From contig NZ_JALNMJ010000022.1 of NCBI RefSeq assembly GCF_023156505.1, positions 1 to 64,000 of the forward strand: DNA of 64,000 nt, given 5' to 3'. A model generated the notes under the pieces. The model had not been told where the DNA came from. It worked only from the letters and a program-made list of their open reading frames with translations, and searched no databases. The DNA is from Roseibium sediminicola. GTDB taxonomy: Bacteria; Pseudomonadota; Alphaproteobacteria; Rhizobiales; Stappiaceae. Below are positions 1 to 10,250 of this stretch, piece after piece. The number at the start of each line of letters is the position of its first letter. Position 1 is the first letter of the stretch. The position numbers and the translations under genes are program-made.

Positions 1-424
1 CCGGGAGCCTTGCTTCGAACGGACTGCCACGTACCGCGGATCGTACGGTCTCCGGCCCACTTGGGAGGGCAGCAACCGGCCCTCCCAAAACCAATCTACA
101 AAAATTCAAACAGATAAGGATCCGGCGGCATACGCTGGAACAAGCGGCCGCTCCTTCGAGACAGCGCTGGCGCGCTTCCTCAGGATGACGCTGAAGGAGG
201 GCGGGCTCAGCAAGGGGCCGCCTTTGTGGCAAACCTAAAGAACGGTCTCTCCACACATTCCACCGTCATCCTGAGGAGCGCGCTTGCGCGCGTCTCGAAG
301 GACCGCCCCCCGGGCACCCGAGCAAGCGGCCCGTCCTTCGAGACGCCGCTTTGCGGCTCCTCAGGATGACGTCAATGGGTGTGGCGGCGTCCCGAAATGC
401 AGTCGACCAATACCGTCCCCTGCC
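1..424. other. Intergenic left edge, no convincing gene
   Basis: No reading frame here has a plausible start, a ribosome site and protein-like composition. It holds a perfect 10-bp hairpin (arms 61-70 and 79-88, no clear T-run) and three copies of a short repeat described separately. The hairpin may be the terminator of a gene left of the window, but that gene cannot be seen. Confidence 0.6.
152..371. repeat. Three copies of a ~38-bp repeat (family C)
   Basis: Copies lie at 152-190 (+), 264-302 (inverted) and 334-371 (+). Each runs from TCCTTCGAGAC to TCCTCAGGATGACG with a variable GC-rich palindromic middle (for example GCGCGCTTGCGCGC in the second copy). The two outer boxes are conserved while the centre changes but stays self-complementary, which suggests selection or replication as a structured element. 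It is a short interspersed repeat of a kind common in alphaproteobacterial intergenic regions; the mobile partner, if any, is unknown. Confidence 0.75.
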
Positions 425-1345
425 CTATTTCGGCTGTGGCCCCGTATCGAAGCGCGGGTTGCCGCTCTTGAGGACCGGGCGCTGCAGGGAGACATTCTCC
501 CGGCTTTCACGCCAGACGACGAAGATGCCGGAGGCGATGATGACCGCCGAGCCGATGCCGACATAAAGATCCGGCGTTTCGGAAAAGAACAGCATGCCGA
601 ACAATGTCGCCCACAGGATCTGGCTGTATTGTAGCGGCGCGACCACGGCGGCGGGCGCGGCCTTGTAGGCCGTGATGGTGCCGAACTGTGCAACCACGGA
701 CAGAATGCCGATGGCCGCCATCATGCCGAGATCCAGGAGCTGCACCGGCACATAGACCACCGGCAGGGTCATGGACATGGCCAGCATCGACAGGATCATC
801 GGATAGAGAATCAGAACGGCCGGGCGTTCCTTGCCGCCGAGCTTGCGCACCAGAATGGTCGACAGCGAATTGGCAAAGGCCGCCAGTAGGGCTGCCCCGT
901 GCCCCAGTGTCAGCTCGGTCACGCCGGGACGTAAAACGATTAGAACGCCGATCAGGCCGACGATCACGGCGGCCCAACGCTGTGCCCGCACCGTTTCGCC
1001 CAAAAGCGGCACCGACAGGGCAGTGATCAAGAGCGGCATGGCAAAAAGCAGTGCATAGACCTCCGCAAGCGGCAGCGCGGTGAAGGCATAAAATCCGCAG
1101 GACATGGCGATGATGGCAAGGCCCGCGCGCGACAGCACAAGCCAGGGATGACGCGGCCGGAAATTGTCGACCGCCTTGTCGGCCAGCATCGTCATCGACA
1201 TCGGCACAAAGGCGAAGAGCATGGAAAAGAAGATGATCTGGAATACGGGATAGCCCGCCCCAAGCGCCTTGATCAGGGCGTCATGGGTGGAAAACAGGGC
1301 AAAAGCAATGAGGGCGGCGGCAAGTCCCTTGAGCGTTGCTGACAT
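425..1345 (-). CDS. DMT-superfamily transporter, EamA type
   Basis: The protein has 306 residues and is almost entirely hydrophobic, with about ten membrane segments arranged as two EamA-type halves (roughly residues 5-140 and 150-290), the normal length for drug/metabolite exporters of this superfamily. Such proteins export metabolites, amino acids or drugs across the inner membrane; the substrate cannot be read from sequence. The start at 1345 (MSATLKGL) begins directly with the first membrane segment; an upstream in-frame ATG at 1450 would add 35 basic, low-complexity residues and is unlikely. It is a single gene, not in an obvious operon. Confidence 0.85.
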   Translation of the reverse strand: MSATLKGLAAALIAFALFSTHDALIKALGAGYPVFQIIFFSMLFAFVPMSMTMLADKAVDNFRPRHPWLVLSRAGLAIIAMSCGFYAFTALPLAEVYALLFAMPLLITALSVPLLGETVRAQRWAAVIVGLIGVLIVLRPGVTELTLGHGAALLAAFANSLSTILVRKLGGKERPAVLILYPMILSMLAMSMTLPVVYVPVQLLDLGMMAAIGILSVVAQFGTITAYKAAPAAVVAPLQYSQILWATLFGMLFFSETPDLYVGIGSAVIIASGIFVVWRESRENVSLQRPVLKSGNPRFDTGPQPK

Positions 1346-1563
1346 GGCAAGGCCTTTCCGGTCCGGTGGTCTCCGCCCGCCGGGAGACGAGCTTTTGAAC
1401 GAGAGGAAGGGGCGCTGCGTGGGCTTGCCACTCCTGACGCCGGGAGCCAAAGGAAACGCGGCTCGAGAGTCTTGTTACCAGACTTTTCCGGTTCGCCAAA
1501 GGGGCGCCCCGGGTCTTTGAAGCCGGCTCGCAAGCTGCCGTTATCGATCAGCCTGCGCGGGGC

Positions 1564-1896
1564 TCAGACAAACACCCTTGCCAAGGCTGCCACGGCAAGT
1601 GCGGTCGCTGCCCGTTTCGGCCCGGCAAAATCGGACGCCGCCTGGCCGGGCACCATCAGGTCGATCCGGTTGAGGTCGGTGGCTTCGAGATGATCGAGAT
1701 CGGCGGATTTGGCTGCTTCCTCGGCGGAAATGCGGATTTCATCGAGCATGCGCACCAGGCCCTGCCAGATGTGCAAGGGCGGCGCCTCATTCGTGCTGCA
1801 CCAGCGAACAATTTCGTCTTCCGATACGTTCAGAGCCGTAGCTGCCTCTGCCGTCGCCAGTCCGAGATAGCTCATCACATCACTGAAATTGCTCAT
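1564..1896 (-). CDS. Small HTH-like hypothetical protein
   Basis: This 110-residue protein is not recognised as a named family. Residues about 8-32 (LGLATAEAATALNVSEDEIVRW) look like a helix-turn-helix of the Cro/YdaS kind in which a recognition helix follows a tight turn. The rest is helical, and the last 15 residues are rich in alanine and hydrophobic. The start at 1896 (MSNFSDVM) is preceded by GGGGAAAAGA, a usable ribosome site; an in-frame ATG at 1950 lacks one. It lies between the DMT exporter and the minCDE operon with no operon partner. A DNA-binding role is only an inference. Confidence 0.6.
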   Translation of the reverse strand: MSNFSDVMSYLGLATAEAATALNVSEDEIVRWCSTNEAPPLHIWQGLVRMLDEIRISAEEAAKSADLDHLEATDLNRIDLMVPGQAASDFAGPKRAATALAVAALARVFV

Positions 1897-2240
1897 TCTT
1901 TTCCCCAAGAGACGTACAACGCCCCACACAGCTGATCCGCAATGATGCACCGCAATATGTCAAAAATCCAGCGCTTTACGGAATTTGAGTTAACTCCTGC
2001 ACCGGCAAAGCAATCCGGAGGTCCCGGAATCCTGCGATTCCCGAGCCTCCACTCGGTATAAATCTCAAGAGTGGGACACAGCTTTTGACAAATTGCCTAT
2101 GCGGAACCTCCAATTGTCTGAAAAACCTTGTAAAAATTGATATCGGTGGAAAACGATAGGCTGCCCGATTGTCCGGTTCGGTTAATGATAGGTTTATCCG
2201 ACCAAATCACTTTGACCGCTGACGCCGCCGGACCTCTTTG

Positions 2241-3044
2241 ATGAAGTTCAAGGGAAAATCCTTCATTGCGATCGTATTGAGCCCGGAGCCACCCTTCACA
2301 GACTGGCTCCAGGAAATCGACCGCATCATTGTCCGCTCGCCGGGCTTTTTCATCGACCGGCCGATCATTCTCGACGTGCGCGGCAGCAAGATCCCGATCG
2401 ACGAGCTGGAGCAGCTTCTGGAAGAGCTGGGCAGCCGCTCGATCCGTGTCATGGGCATCGACGGCGTTGCCGGCACGCGGCTGAAACCCGGTATGCCGCC
2501 GAGCTTTTCGGGAGGGCGCCTGGCCTCGGACATCGATGTTCCGACACCTGCGGCCGGTGGAGCAGCCGAGGACGACGCAGACGAGCCTGCGGCAGGACCC
2601 ACAGCCGCTAAGGCGGACAAATCTGCGGAAACGCCCAAACCGGCTGCGAAATCCAAGGGCAAGGCTGCTCGTGCGACCGCAGAAACCGTGGCGGCTCCCG
2701 CCAGCGTGGTCAGCGGCTCGTCGATCGTGATCACCGAGCCCGTGCGCTCCGGACAGAGCATCCTGCATCCGGAGGGCGACGTTACCGTGATCGGCTCGGT
2801 CAGCTCCGGCGCGGAGATCATCGCGGGCGGGTCCATACATGTTTACGGCGCCCTGCGCGGCCGGGCGCTGGCCGGCGTTTCCGGCAAGGATTGCGCCCGC
2901 ATCTTCTGCTCCAAGCTGGACGCGGAGCTGGTCTCGATTAACGGCCTTTACAAGGTTGCCGACGATTTCGACGGCGCCTTGCGCAACGCGCCGGCCCAAA
3001 TCCGCTTCGAAGACGAGACCCTTGTCTTCGAAGGGCTGAATTAA
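2241..3044 (+). CDS. minC: Septum site-determining protein MinC
   Basis: MinC inhibits FtsZ polymerisation away from mid-cell, carried to the membrane by MinD. This 267-residue protein shows the MinC N-terminal domain (about 1-95), a long Ala/Pro/Lys-rich linker (about 97-155) and the C-terminal beta-helix domain (about 160-265, with the Gly-rich turns [20 protein letters not shown]). The linker is longer than in E. coli MinC. A TTG codon directly upstream (2238) could also serve as start; ATG at 2241 is chosen. It heads a minC-minD-minE operon, the usual order. Confidence 0.96.
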   Translation: MKFKGKSFIAIVLSPEPPFTDWLQEIDRIIVRSPGFFIDRPIILDVRGSKIPIDELEQLLEELGSRSIRVMGIDGVAGTRLKPGMPPSFSGGRLASDIDVPTPAAGGAAEDDADEPAAGPTAAKADKSAETPKPAAKSKGKAARATAETVAAPASVVSGSSIVITEPVRSGQSILHPEGDVTVIGSVSSGAEIIAGGSIHVYGALRGRALAGVSGKDCARIFCSKLDAELVSINGLYKVADDFDGALRNAPAQIRFEDETLVFEGLN

Positions 3045-3101
3045 CCCCGGTTCCAGCCGCCCGACGGCGATGGAACCGACAACAAAAACGGGACGAACAC
3101 C

Positions 3102-3923
3102 ATGAGCAACGCAACCGTCGTTGTGGTCACGTCAGGCAAGGGCGGAGTGGGCAAGACCACGACCACCGCCGCCATCGCCTCGGCTCTTGCGAAAGAAGGC
3201 TATCAGGTCTGCGCCATCGACTTCGACGTCGGGCTGCGCAACCTCGACCTGATCATGGGGGCCGAGCGCCGGGTCGTTTTCGATCTTGTCAATGTGGTGC
3301 GCGGCGAAGCCTCCATCAAACAGGCCCTGGTGCGCGACAAGAAGCTGAACAACCTCTATCTTCTCCCGGCCTCCCAGACCCGGGACAAGGACGCCCTGAC
3401 CGAAGAGGGTGTTGCCAGCGTCATCAGCGAATTGCGCATGTATTTCGACTGGGTGATCTGCGACAGCCCGGCCGGGATCGAGCGCGGCGCGACTCTGGCC
3501 ATGCGCCACGCAGACGAGGCCATCATCGTGTCGAATCCGGAAGTCTCTTCCGTGCGCGACTGCGACCGGATCATTGGCCTGCTCGATGCCAAGACCAAGA
3601 TCGCCGAAGATGGCGGCCGCATGCCGAAGCACCTGATGATCACACGCTATGACACGGAACGCGCCAAGACCGGCGACATGCTGGCGACCGACGACGTGGT
3701 CGACATCCTGTCCGTGCCGCTGATCGGCGTGGTGCCGGAAAGCAAGGATGTCCTGAAGGCGTCCAACGTCGGCCTGCCGATCACGCTGTCGGACGAGAAT
3801 TCCCCGGCCGCAAAGGCCTATACGGAAGCCGTCCGAAGGCTGCTCGGTGAGAATATTCCCGTCACCATCCCGGAAGAGAAGAGGAGCCTGCTCGGCAAGT
3901 TCTTCAAGGGGAGGGCCGCATGA
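3102..3923 (+). CDS. minD: Septum site-determining ATPase MinD
   Basis: MinD is a ParA/MinD-family ATPase that cycles on and off the membrane, recruits MinC and is displaced by MinE. The 273 residues include the deviant Walker A motif GKGGVGKTT (about 12-20), the switch region DFDVGLRNLDL and the C-terminal amphipathic membrane-targeting helix (SLLGKFFKG, about 262-270). The start ATG lies 57 bp after minC. The reading frame ends in an ATGA overlap with minE, so MinD and MinE synthesis is probably coupled. Confidence 0.98.
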   Translation: MSNATVVVVTSGKGGVGKTTTTAAIASALAKEGYQVCAIDFDVGLRNLDLIMGAERRVVFDLVNVVRGEASIKQALVRDKKLNNLYLLPASQTRDKDALTEEGVASVISELRMYFDWVICDSPAGIERGATLAMRHADEAIIVSNPEVSSVRDCDRIIGLLDAKTKIAEDGGRMPKHLMITRYDTERAKTGDMLATDDVVDILSVPLIGVVPESKDVLKASNVGLPITLSDENSPAAKAYTEAVRRLLGENIPVTIPEEKRSLLGKFFKGRAA

Positions 3924-4180
3924 ATCTCCTGAGCCTCTTTGGCAAAAGGGGCGAGAGCGCCTCGGTTGCCAAGAACCGGCTGCAAATTCTTTTGGCCCAT
4001 GAGCGGGCTGATGACGGCTCCGACGCGGTGCTGATTTCAAGCCTTCGCGAAGACATTCTCGCGGTGGTCGCCAAACGGGTGGCAATCGATCCGGATTCGG
4101 TCCGGCTCGAGATGGATCGCACCGGCGATGTCACCACGCTCGGCATCGACATCGAACTGCCCTCAGCCCGGGCTTCCTGA
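3920..4180 (+). CDS. minE: Cell division topological specificity factor MinE
   Basis: MinE stimulates MinD ATP hydrolysis and drives pole-to-pole oscillation of MinCD. The 86-residue protein has the expected size, with an N-terminal hydrophobic membrane-binding start (MNLLSLFG), the anti-MinCD helix region with NRLQILLAHER (about 19-30), and the C-terminal topological-specificity domain. It overlaps minD by four bases (ATGA). A strong terminator hairpin follows at once, so the operon ends here. Confidence 0.97.
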   Translation: MNLLSLFGKRGESASVAKNRLQILLAHERADDGSDAVLISSLREDILAVVAKRVAIDPDSVRLEMDRTGDVTTLGIDIELPSARAS

Positions 4181-4186
4181 GGAAAA

Positions 4187-4210
4187 AACCGGCCCTCGCG
4201 GCCGGTTGTT
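4187..4210 (+). terminator. Terminator of minCDE
   Basis: Perfect 8-bp stem AACCGGCC (4187-4194) and GGCCGGTT (4200-4207) with a five-base loop, starting six bases after the minE stop codon and followed by GTT. The A-run before the stem could let it act on the other strand as well. Confidence 0.8.
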
Positions 4211-4227
4211 CCCATATTCTCCCCTCA

Positions 4228-4365
4228 CCATCGTCATCCCGGCCAAGCGGGGCGCGCGCTGGGATCGGGGAGCCCGAGCAATTTGCCGTTTGTCCGGTAT
4301 ATCACCACAAGGCATCGACTCACCGGTCCCGGATCTTCGCTGCGCTGCGTCCGGGATGACGATGG
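4228..4365. repeat. 138-bp palindromic element with perfect 15-bp terminal repeats (family B)
   Basis: The arms CCATCGTCATCCCGG (4228-4242) and CCGGGATGACGATGG (4351-4365) are exact reverse complements. The element fills the space between minE and the convergent diguanylate cyclase gene and encodes nothing plausible. A decayed relative lies near 26643-26781. The size and inverted ends fit a MITE-like or REP/RIME-type intergenic element; no target duplication was recognised by eye. Confidence 0.8.
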
Positions 4366-4386
4366 CTGGGGTTCCGGTTGTTCGAC

Positions 4387-5871
4387 TTACCCCGGCTGGC
4401 TGGCCGGCTGGATCGGCACGTGGCGGAAATCCAGCAGGTCGGCGGAATAGACCGCGACCTGCCCCCTGCCCCGCCGCTTGGCCGAATAAAGCGCGACATC
4501 GGCCTGGCGCAGCAATTCCGTCGGGTTGTGCGAAAAGGCAATGCCGACACTGGCGCCGATGGCATAGCTGGCGCCCTCCAGATTGACCGGCTGGCTGAGC
4601 TGTTCGACGATCGCCCGACCGGCCGACAGGACACGTTCCCGCCTGGCCCGGCCGAACACGATCACGAATTCATCCCCGCCAAGCCGAACCACCGTGTCGT
4701 CCGCGTTTGCAAGATCCCCCAGGGCCTCGGCGACATAGAGCAGCATCAGGTCGCCGGTTTCGTGGCCATAGGTGTCGTTGATTTCCTTGAACCGGTCCAA
4801 ATCCACATAGAGCAGCGCATGACCGTCCGGCAGAGGTCTCTGGCCCTGCAGAAAGGCCAGCTTTTCGTCGAGAAGCCGCCGGTTTCCGAGACCGGTCAAA
4901 GGATCGCTTCTGGCCTGGCTCGCCAGAAGTTCGCGCGTCTGTTCAGCTTCCAGCTTGGCCGCCTCCAGCTCTCTCACCGTGTCGCTCGCCCGGCGAAAAA
5001 ACAGCCTTGCCGCCAGGAACATGCAGAAGAATACGATCAGGACCCCGGCCGCCAGAATGGGCAGCATCCGGAAGCCGGCCAGCGCCGGATTCCAGACAAA
5101 ATAGCCGATCAGCTTGCCGTCTATGCCCCGGATGTCATAACCCGCCTGCCAATGTGCCGGCGGCATATCCGACAGTTTCAGATTTGGCAGACCGTATTTG
5201 GCGGACATTTCCGTCAAGATATCCGCGTTGATGGGGCGTGCGAAAATCAGCACGTGATCCGTGCTCTTGTCGCTTTCCTCGGCATATCCGGTCATCAGGA
5301 CCGCGCTGGCGAGATAGAGATTGGCAAGGCCGCCGACCATGCCCGTTGCCGGCTCCGGCGCATCGTCCTGTTTCGTCGCGCGGGCCTTGGCAATGAGCAC
5401 ACTTACCGAGTCGCCGTAACGCGCCACAATATCCGCATCCCTGACGATACCCTTCACCACATGCAGTTTCGGCTGGTTGTTGCCGTCGATCACATGCATG
5501 CCTTCGATCTGCAGTTCCTCCTGCATGTAGTCGACAAAGGTTTCCCGCACCCAACTCATGTTCAGGTCATAAACGACATTCTCAATGGCATCGTTCCAGT
5601 AACCGTATTCCAGCGTGATATCGGCCAGATACTCGGACCGGTCACCGAGCATGGCGGTGAAGATCTGCTGGGAGGACCGGATGGAATTGCGGTCGAGCGT
5701 GAAGGACAGAAACGACACGAATGCCATCAGGCTCACCGCGCTGATCAGAACGGTGGCCCAAAACGGCTTGGAAAGACGGCGGATCTCCACCGCTTGCGCT
5801 TCCCCCGTGGCCTTTTGAAGCGGGTGCGGTGAATCAGGCCTAATCGGCTCGTGACGCACGTGTTGGTTCAC
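4387..5871 (-). CDS. Membrane diguanylate cyclase with CHASE4-like sensor
   Basis: The 494-residue protein makes the second messenger c-di-GMP from two GTP. Order: a cytoplasmic N-terminus, membrane segment 1 (about 38-58), a periplasmic CHASE4-like sensor (about 60-262), membrane segment 2 (about 266-288), a short helix and a GGDEF domain (about 318-485). The active-site motif GGDEF is intact at 398-402, as are DPLTGLGNRR (323-332) and D-L-D-R-F (357-361). The upstream inhibitory site RxxD is NADD (389-392), so product feedback inhibition at that site is probably lost. No EAL domain is present. It is a single gene facing the min operon. Confidence 0.93.
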   Translation of the reverse strand: MNQHVRHEPIRPDSPHPLQKATGEAQAVEIRRLSKPFWATVLISAVSLMAFVSFLSFTLDRNSIRSSQQIFTAMLGDRSEYLADITLEYGYWNDAIENVVYDLNMSWVRETFVDYMQEELQIEGMHVIDGNNQPKLHVVKGIVRDADIVARYGDSVSVLIAKARATKQDDAPEPATGMVGGLANLYLASAVLMTGYAEESDKSTDHVLIFARPINADILTEMSAKYGLPNLKLSDMPPAHWQAGYDIRGIDGKLIGYFVWNPALAGFRMLPILAAGVLIVFFCMFLAARLFFRRASDTVRELEAAKLEAEQTRELLASQARSDPLTGLGNRRLLDEKLAFLQGQRPLPDGHALLYVDLDRFKEINDTYGHETGDLMLLYVAEALGDLANADDTVVRLGGDEFVIVFGRARRERVLSAGRAIVEQLSQPVNLEGASYAIGASVGIAFSHNPTELLRQADVALYSAKRRGRGQVAVYSADLLDFRHVPIQPASQPG

Positions 5872-6218
5872 TTTCTTCGCTGCGGTTCCGCAAAGACTTA
5901 AATGCTGCAGCTTTAACGATTATCGTAGACAAGCGTTACCGCACTATCAACAAGAGAAAGCTCAATTCAAATAGATACTTAGACGGTTATTCCCCGCAAA
6001 CACACCAATGGGAATTTTTATGCATAAAAATACCGATAGAAATGTTCACATCACATCTGTACGCCCTCGTAATTATTGCAGGATACAAGAGCCACCACCG
6101 CACTCCAGCACGCCGTGGCGCTTGCTCCCCGGCACAGATGACCAACTTGCCGGTAAGAAACGGCGTTGAAATTCCGCAATAAAAGCGGGGCGGCCCATCG
6201 CCCAGGGGCGTGACCGGT
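5872..6218. other. Intergenic region with an 18-bp palindrome
   Basis: This 347-bp stretch is more AT-rich than its surroundings and carries no supported gene. It contains the perfect palindrome ATTTTTATGCATAAAAAT (6014-6031). It is probably the promoter region of the diguanylate cyclase gene and the 3' flank of the HD-domain gene. Confidence 0.5.
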
Positions 6219-7064
6219 CTATCTCTGCGGCCCTAGAAGAGCCATGTCGCGCTCGGCCAGAAACAGGTTGGAATACAGGTTGGCGATCCATTGCCGGCCG
6301 GAAGCCGTCACCTTCAGATACTGGATCGCCTTCTGGATATAGGGCGCAACGCTGTTCCAGTAGAATTGCGGGTAGCGATGCACCAGATCGGCGGGCGTGT
6401 CATAGCCGAGCTGCTTGTTGAGCCCAGCCTCCTCGAACTCGAAATAAAGCGCGTTGGCCTTGCGGATGTAATGCGGATCGCCCAGCTGACCGATGAAATC
6501 CGCAGCCCGGACCAGATTGGCGTCTTCGCTCAGCACATCGCTTTCATTGGGGATGGTGCTTGGAAAGCGCGAGCCTTCGATGGCATCGGCAATGCGCTGC
6601 GGATCCAGCAGGCCCGTGCCTTCAAGCCGTTCGAACACATAAAGCTTCGAGCGGTCAACATGATAAGCGGTCAGCGCGGCGTCCGACGCCCCGCGTGGCA
6701 GCTTCACCGCCTCGCCGCCCGCGTTGATCACATATCCGTCCGGCCTGTCCTTGGGCAGAATGCCCCGGATATAGCCAATATCGTGGGTCAGGCAGGCCAC
6801 GATCACATGGGCATAGTCGGACGGTGCCATGTGGGTCTGCAGCGCCCGTCCACGCAGGATGTCATGGCCAGCCATGGTCACCAGCATGGTGTGCTCGATA
6901 TTGTGATAGAGCGCGTCGCTGTTGCCGATGCATTCCATGGCGATACGGGCGATCGAGGGCACCAGTTCGGCCAGCTCCGGCTCGGACTTGCCGAACCGCC
7001 GTTGCACATAGGCCGTCAGGAAGTCTCCCAGCGCATCGGCTGCAAGTTCCGGCAAGGTGATCAT
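6219..7064 (-). CDS. HD-domain metal-dependent phosphohydrolase, PDE-like
   Basis: The protein (281 residues from the start chosen) carries an HD-fold metal site: YHNIEH near residue 55 and THDIGY near residue 95, with further His and Asp residues downstream. The YHNxxH spacing resembles the signature of class I 3',5'-cyclic-nucleotide phosphodiesterases, so cAMP or another cyclic or phosphorylated nucleotide is a possible substrate; this is an inference. No sensor or membrane segment is visible, so it is cytoplasmic. The start at 7064 (MITLPEL) has GATGGG upstream; ATG at 7076 or 7142 is possible. Confidence 0.75.
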   Translation of the reverse strand: MITLPELAADALGDFLTAYVQRRFGKSEPELAELVPSIARIAMECIGNSDALYHNIEHTMLVTMAGHDILRGRALQTHMAPSDYAHVIVACLTHDIGYIRGILPKDRPDGYVINAGGEAVKLPRGASDAALTAYHVDRSKLYVFERLEGTGLLDPQRIADAIEGSRFPSTIPNESDVLSEDANLVRAADFIGQLGDPHYIRKANALYFEFEEAGLNKQLGYDTPADLVHRYPQFYWNSVAPYIQKAIQYLKVTASGRQWIANLYSNLFLAERDMALLGPQR

Positions 7065-7264
7065 GGCACGGCCCATCCCAGACTGATCTGACAAAAGGCA
7101 AAAACACCTTTGATTTGGCACCTTTGCCGGTGGCTGTGTCAAGCTCGTGGAAATCCGGCAATGAAATTTTTCTTGGAACCCGAGAACTCCGAATAATCTT
7201 TACTGGCATCAAAACTAGGGATGCACCTGAATATTTCATCAACTTAAAATAGAAATAATTTGCT

Positions 7265-7278
7265 CAATGCATGCATTG
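7265..7278. promoter_or_regulatory. 14-bp palindrome upstream of the small orphan gene
   Basis: CAATGCATGCATTG is a perfect palindrome about 70 bp before the start codon of the 111-residue protein. It may be an operator, but no partner regulator is evident nearby. Confidence 0.35.
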
Positions 7279-7345
7279 CTAGTACTCGTAGAGCGTGTAT
7301 CGGCGCCGGCTACACTTATCAGAAACCCTTTTCAGGGAGGATCTC

Positions 7346-7681
7346 ATGGCAGATCAGATTGTAGATGTTGGCGAAGTTTCCACCGCGACCGCGAACACAT
7401 CAAATACCTGGAGCTGGTCGCTCAGCTTGTCCAACCTGCGTGGCAATTGCGTCATCAGCTGGTCCTCGAACGCGCCGTTCCGCGCCCAGCAGTCGCAGGT
7501 TCAACTGATTGAATTGCCAAGCGGAAATGTCGTTGCCACCGCCTGGGCAACGGATCAGTCCGGGTCCTGGGACACCGGCAAGAACTACGGCCCCGGCTGG
7601 GCCGCGCGCTTTATCGCGCAGATCGGCGCGCTGGACGCCAATCCTTACCAGACAGTGCTGGAGACGCCGGTTTCGGAATAG
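7346..7681 (+). CDS. Unrecognised 111-residue beta-rich protein
   Basis: I do not recognise this protein. It starts at ATG 7346 behind a strong ribosome site (CAGGGAGG, six bases before). It has no signal peptide and no membrane segment. Composition is rich in Ser, Trp, Asn and Gln with alternating hydrophobic residues (SWSLSLSNLRGNCVISW), which suggests a small beta-sandwich, lectin-like or structural fold. There is one cysteine. It is monocistronic, with a palindromic upstream site and a hairpin after the stop. Function unknown. Confidence 0.7.
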   Translation: MADQIVDVGEVSTATANTSNTWSWSLSLSNLRGNCVISWSSNAPFRAQQSQVQLIELPSGNVVATAWATDQSGSWDTGKNYGPGWAARFIAQIGALDANPYQTVLETPVSE

Positions 7682-7696
7682 TCGCCGGCGGGCACT

Positions 7697-7728
7697 GCGC
7701 GGGCTGCCCCCCGGCCCGCGCGGTGTTT
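7697..7728 (+). terminator. Hairpin after the orphan gene
   Basis: A perfect 8-bp stem GCGCGGGC (7697-7704) and GCCCGCGC (7714-7721) is followed by GGTGTTT. It lies between two convergent genes and could end transcription of both. The T-run is weak. Confidence 0.5.
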
Positions 7729-7751
7729 CCACCCGATTGCAACCTGTCCGA

Positions 7752-9353
<1,602 letters not shown>

Positions 9354-9532
9354 AAAGATCTCCTGATCCGGTTCCGGTCTGGCGGGCCGCGCAAACGCGC
9401 CGGAGAACCGGGGCGCAGCCTAAATCTCAAAGCCGGACGGATTGATGTTTCGTTGGCGCATGGTCATAGAGAGAATCCTGCTAAATTTCCAGCATAGAAT
9501 CATTGATCTCACACCTGCGCGAGGAGCTCCGC

Positions 9533-10087
9533 GTGAGCCAAAGCAAATGCCTGATCATCGGCGTCCTCATGATCGCCGCCACCGCCGCCATCCTGCTCGC
9601 CATGGGACGGATCCCAATCTGCGACTGCGGCTATGTGCTTCTTTGGACCCCGGCGGACGATCTCGCCGGCTCGTCCCAGCACATTGCCGACTGGTACACG
9701 CTCTCGCATATCATCCACGGCTTCATCTTCTACTGGGTGCTGTGGCTGGTGTTCCGGCGCAAGAGCGTTTGCGAACGGGCACTCGGCGCGATCTTCATCG
9801 AGGCGGCCTGGGAGGTTGCCGAGAACAGCCCCTGGATCATCGACCGATACAGGGAGGCCACCATTGCCGTCGGCTATACCGGCGACAGCGTCCTGAATTC
9901 GGTTTTCGACATCGTCTGGATGCTGACCGGCTTTATCTTCGCCTGGCGCATGCCGGTCTGGGTGACGGTTCTGACCGCGATTTTCTTCGAACTTCTGGCG
10001 CTCTGGGTGATCAAGGACAATCTGACACTGAACGTGCTGATGCTGGTCTACCCGGTCGAGGCGATCCGGGTGTGGCAGGGCGGCTGA
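9533..10087 (+). CDS. DUF2585 / UPF0314 membrane protein
   Basis: This 184-residue protein of unknown function matches the alphaproteobacterial DUF2585 pattern: about four membrane helices (near residues 7-25, 58-78, 130-148 and 150-168 by hydrophobicity), the motif [10 protein letters not shown], and a central [10 protein letters not shown] followed by [18 protein letters not shown]. The GTG start at 9533 is chosen because GAGGAGC lies six bases upstream; a TTG at 9503 would add ten residues without a ribosome site. Confidence 0.85.
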   Translation: MSQSKCLIIGVLMIAATAAILLAMGRIPICDCGYVLLWTPADDLAGSSQHIADWYTLSHIIHGFIFYWVLWLVFRRKSVCERALGAIFIEAAWEVAENSPWIIDRYREATIAVGYTGDSVLNSVFDIVWMLTGFIFAWRMPVWVTVLTAIFFELLALWVIKDNLTLNVLMLVYPVEAIRVWQGG

Positions 10088-10117
10088 GCCGAAATGGCTT
10101 TTCACCATGCCCAACAC

Positions 10118-10235
10118 CTTCGTCATTGCCGGACTTGATCCGGCAATCCATGCCGTGACGGTGCCTCAAGCCAGACCCTGCCTTCAGCCGACCTGAACGG
10201 CATGGATACCATGGTCGAGCCAAGGCATGACGAAG
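10118..10235. repeat. Palindromic intergenic element, family A, copy 1
   Basis: A 118-bp element with inverted ends (CTTCGTCAT on the left, ATGACGAAG on the right). Its left half carries the inner palindrome TTGCCGGACTTGATCCGGCAA and its right half a second one built on CCATGG. Near-identical copies lie at about 26803-26913 and 46409-46524. It sits between a converging gene pair. Confidence 0.85.
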
Positions 10236-10250
10236 ACCGAGGTGTTGGTC

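Noticed and set aside
4378-5832. Long open frame antisense to the diguanylate cyclase
   Set aside because: High GC gives long antisense frames; the minus-strand product has all GGDEF motifs and this one has no recognisable domain.
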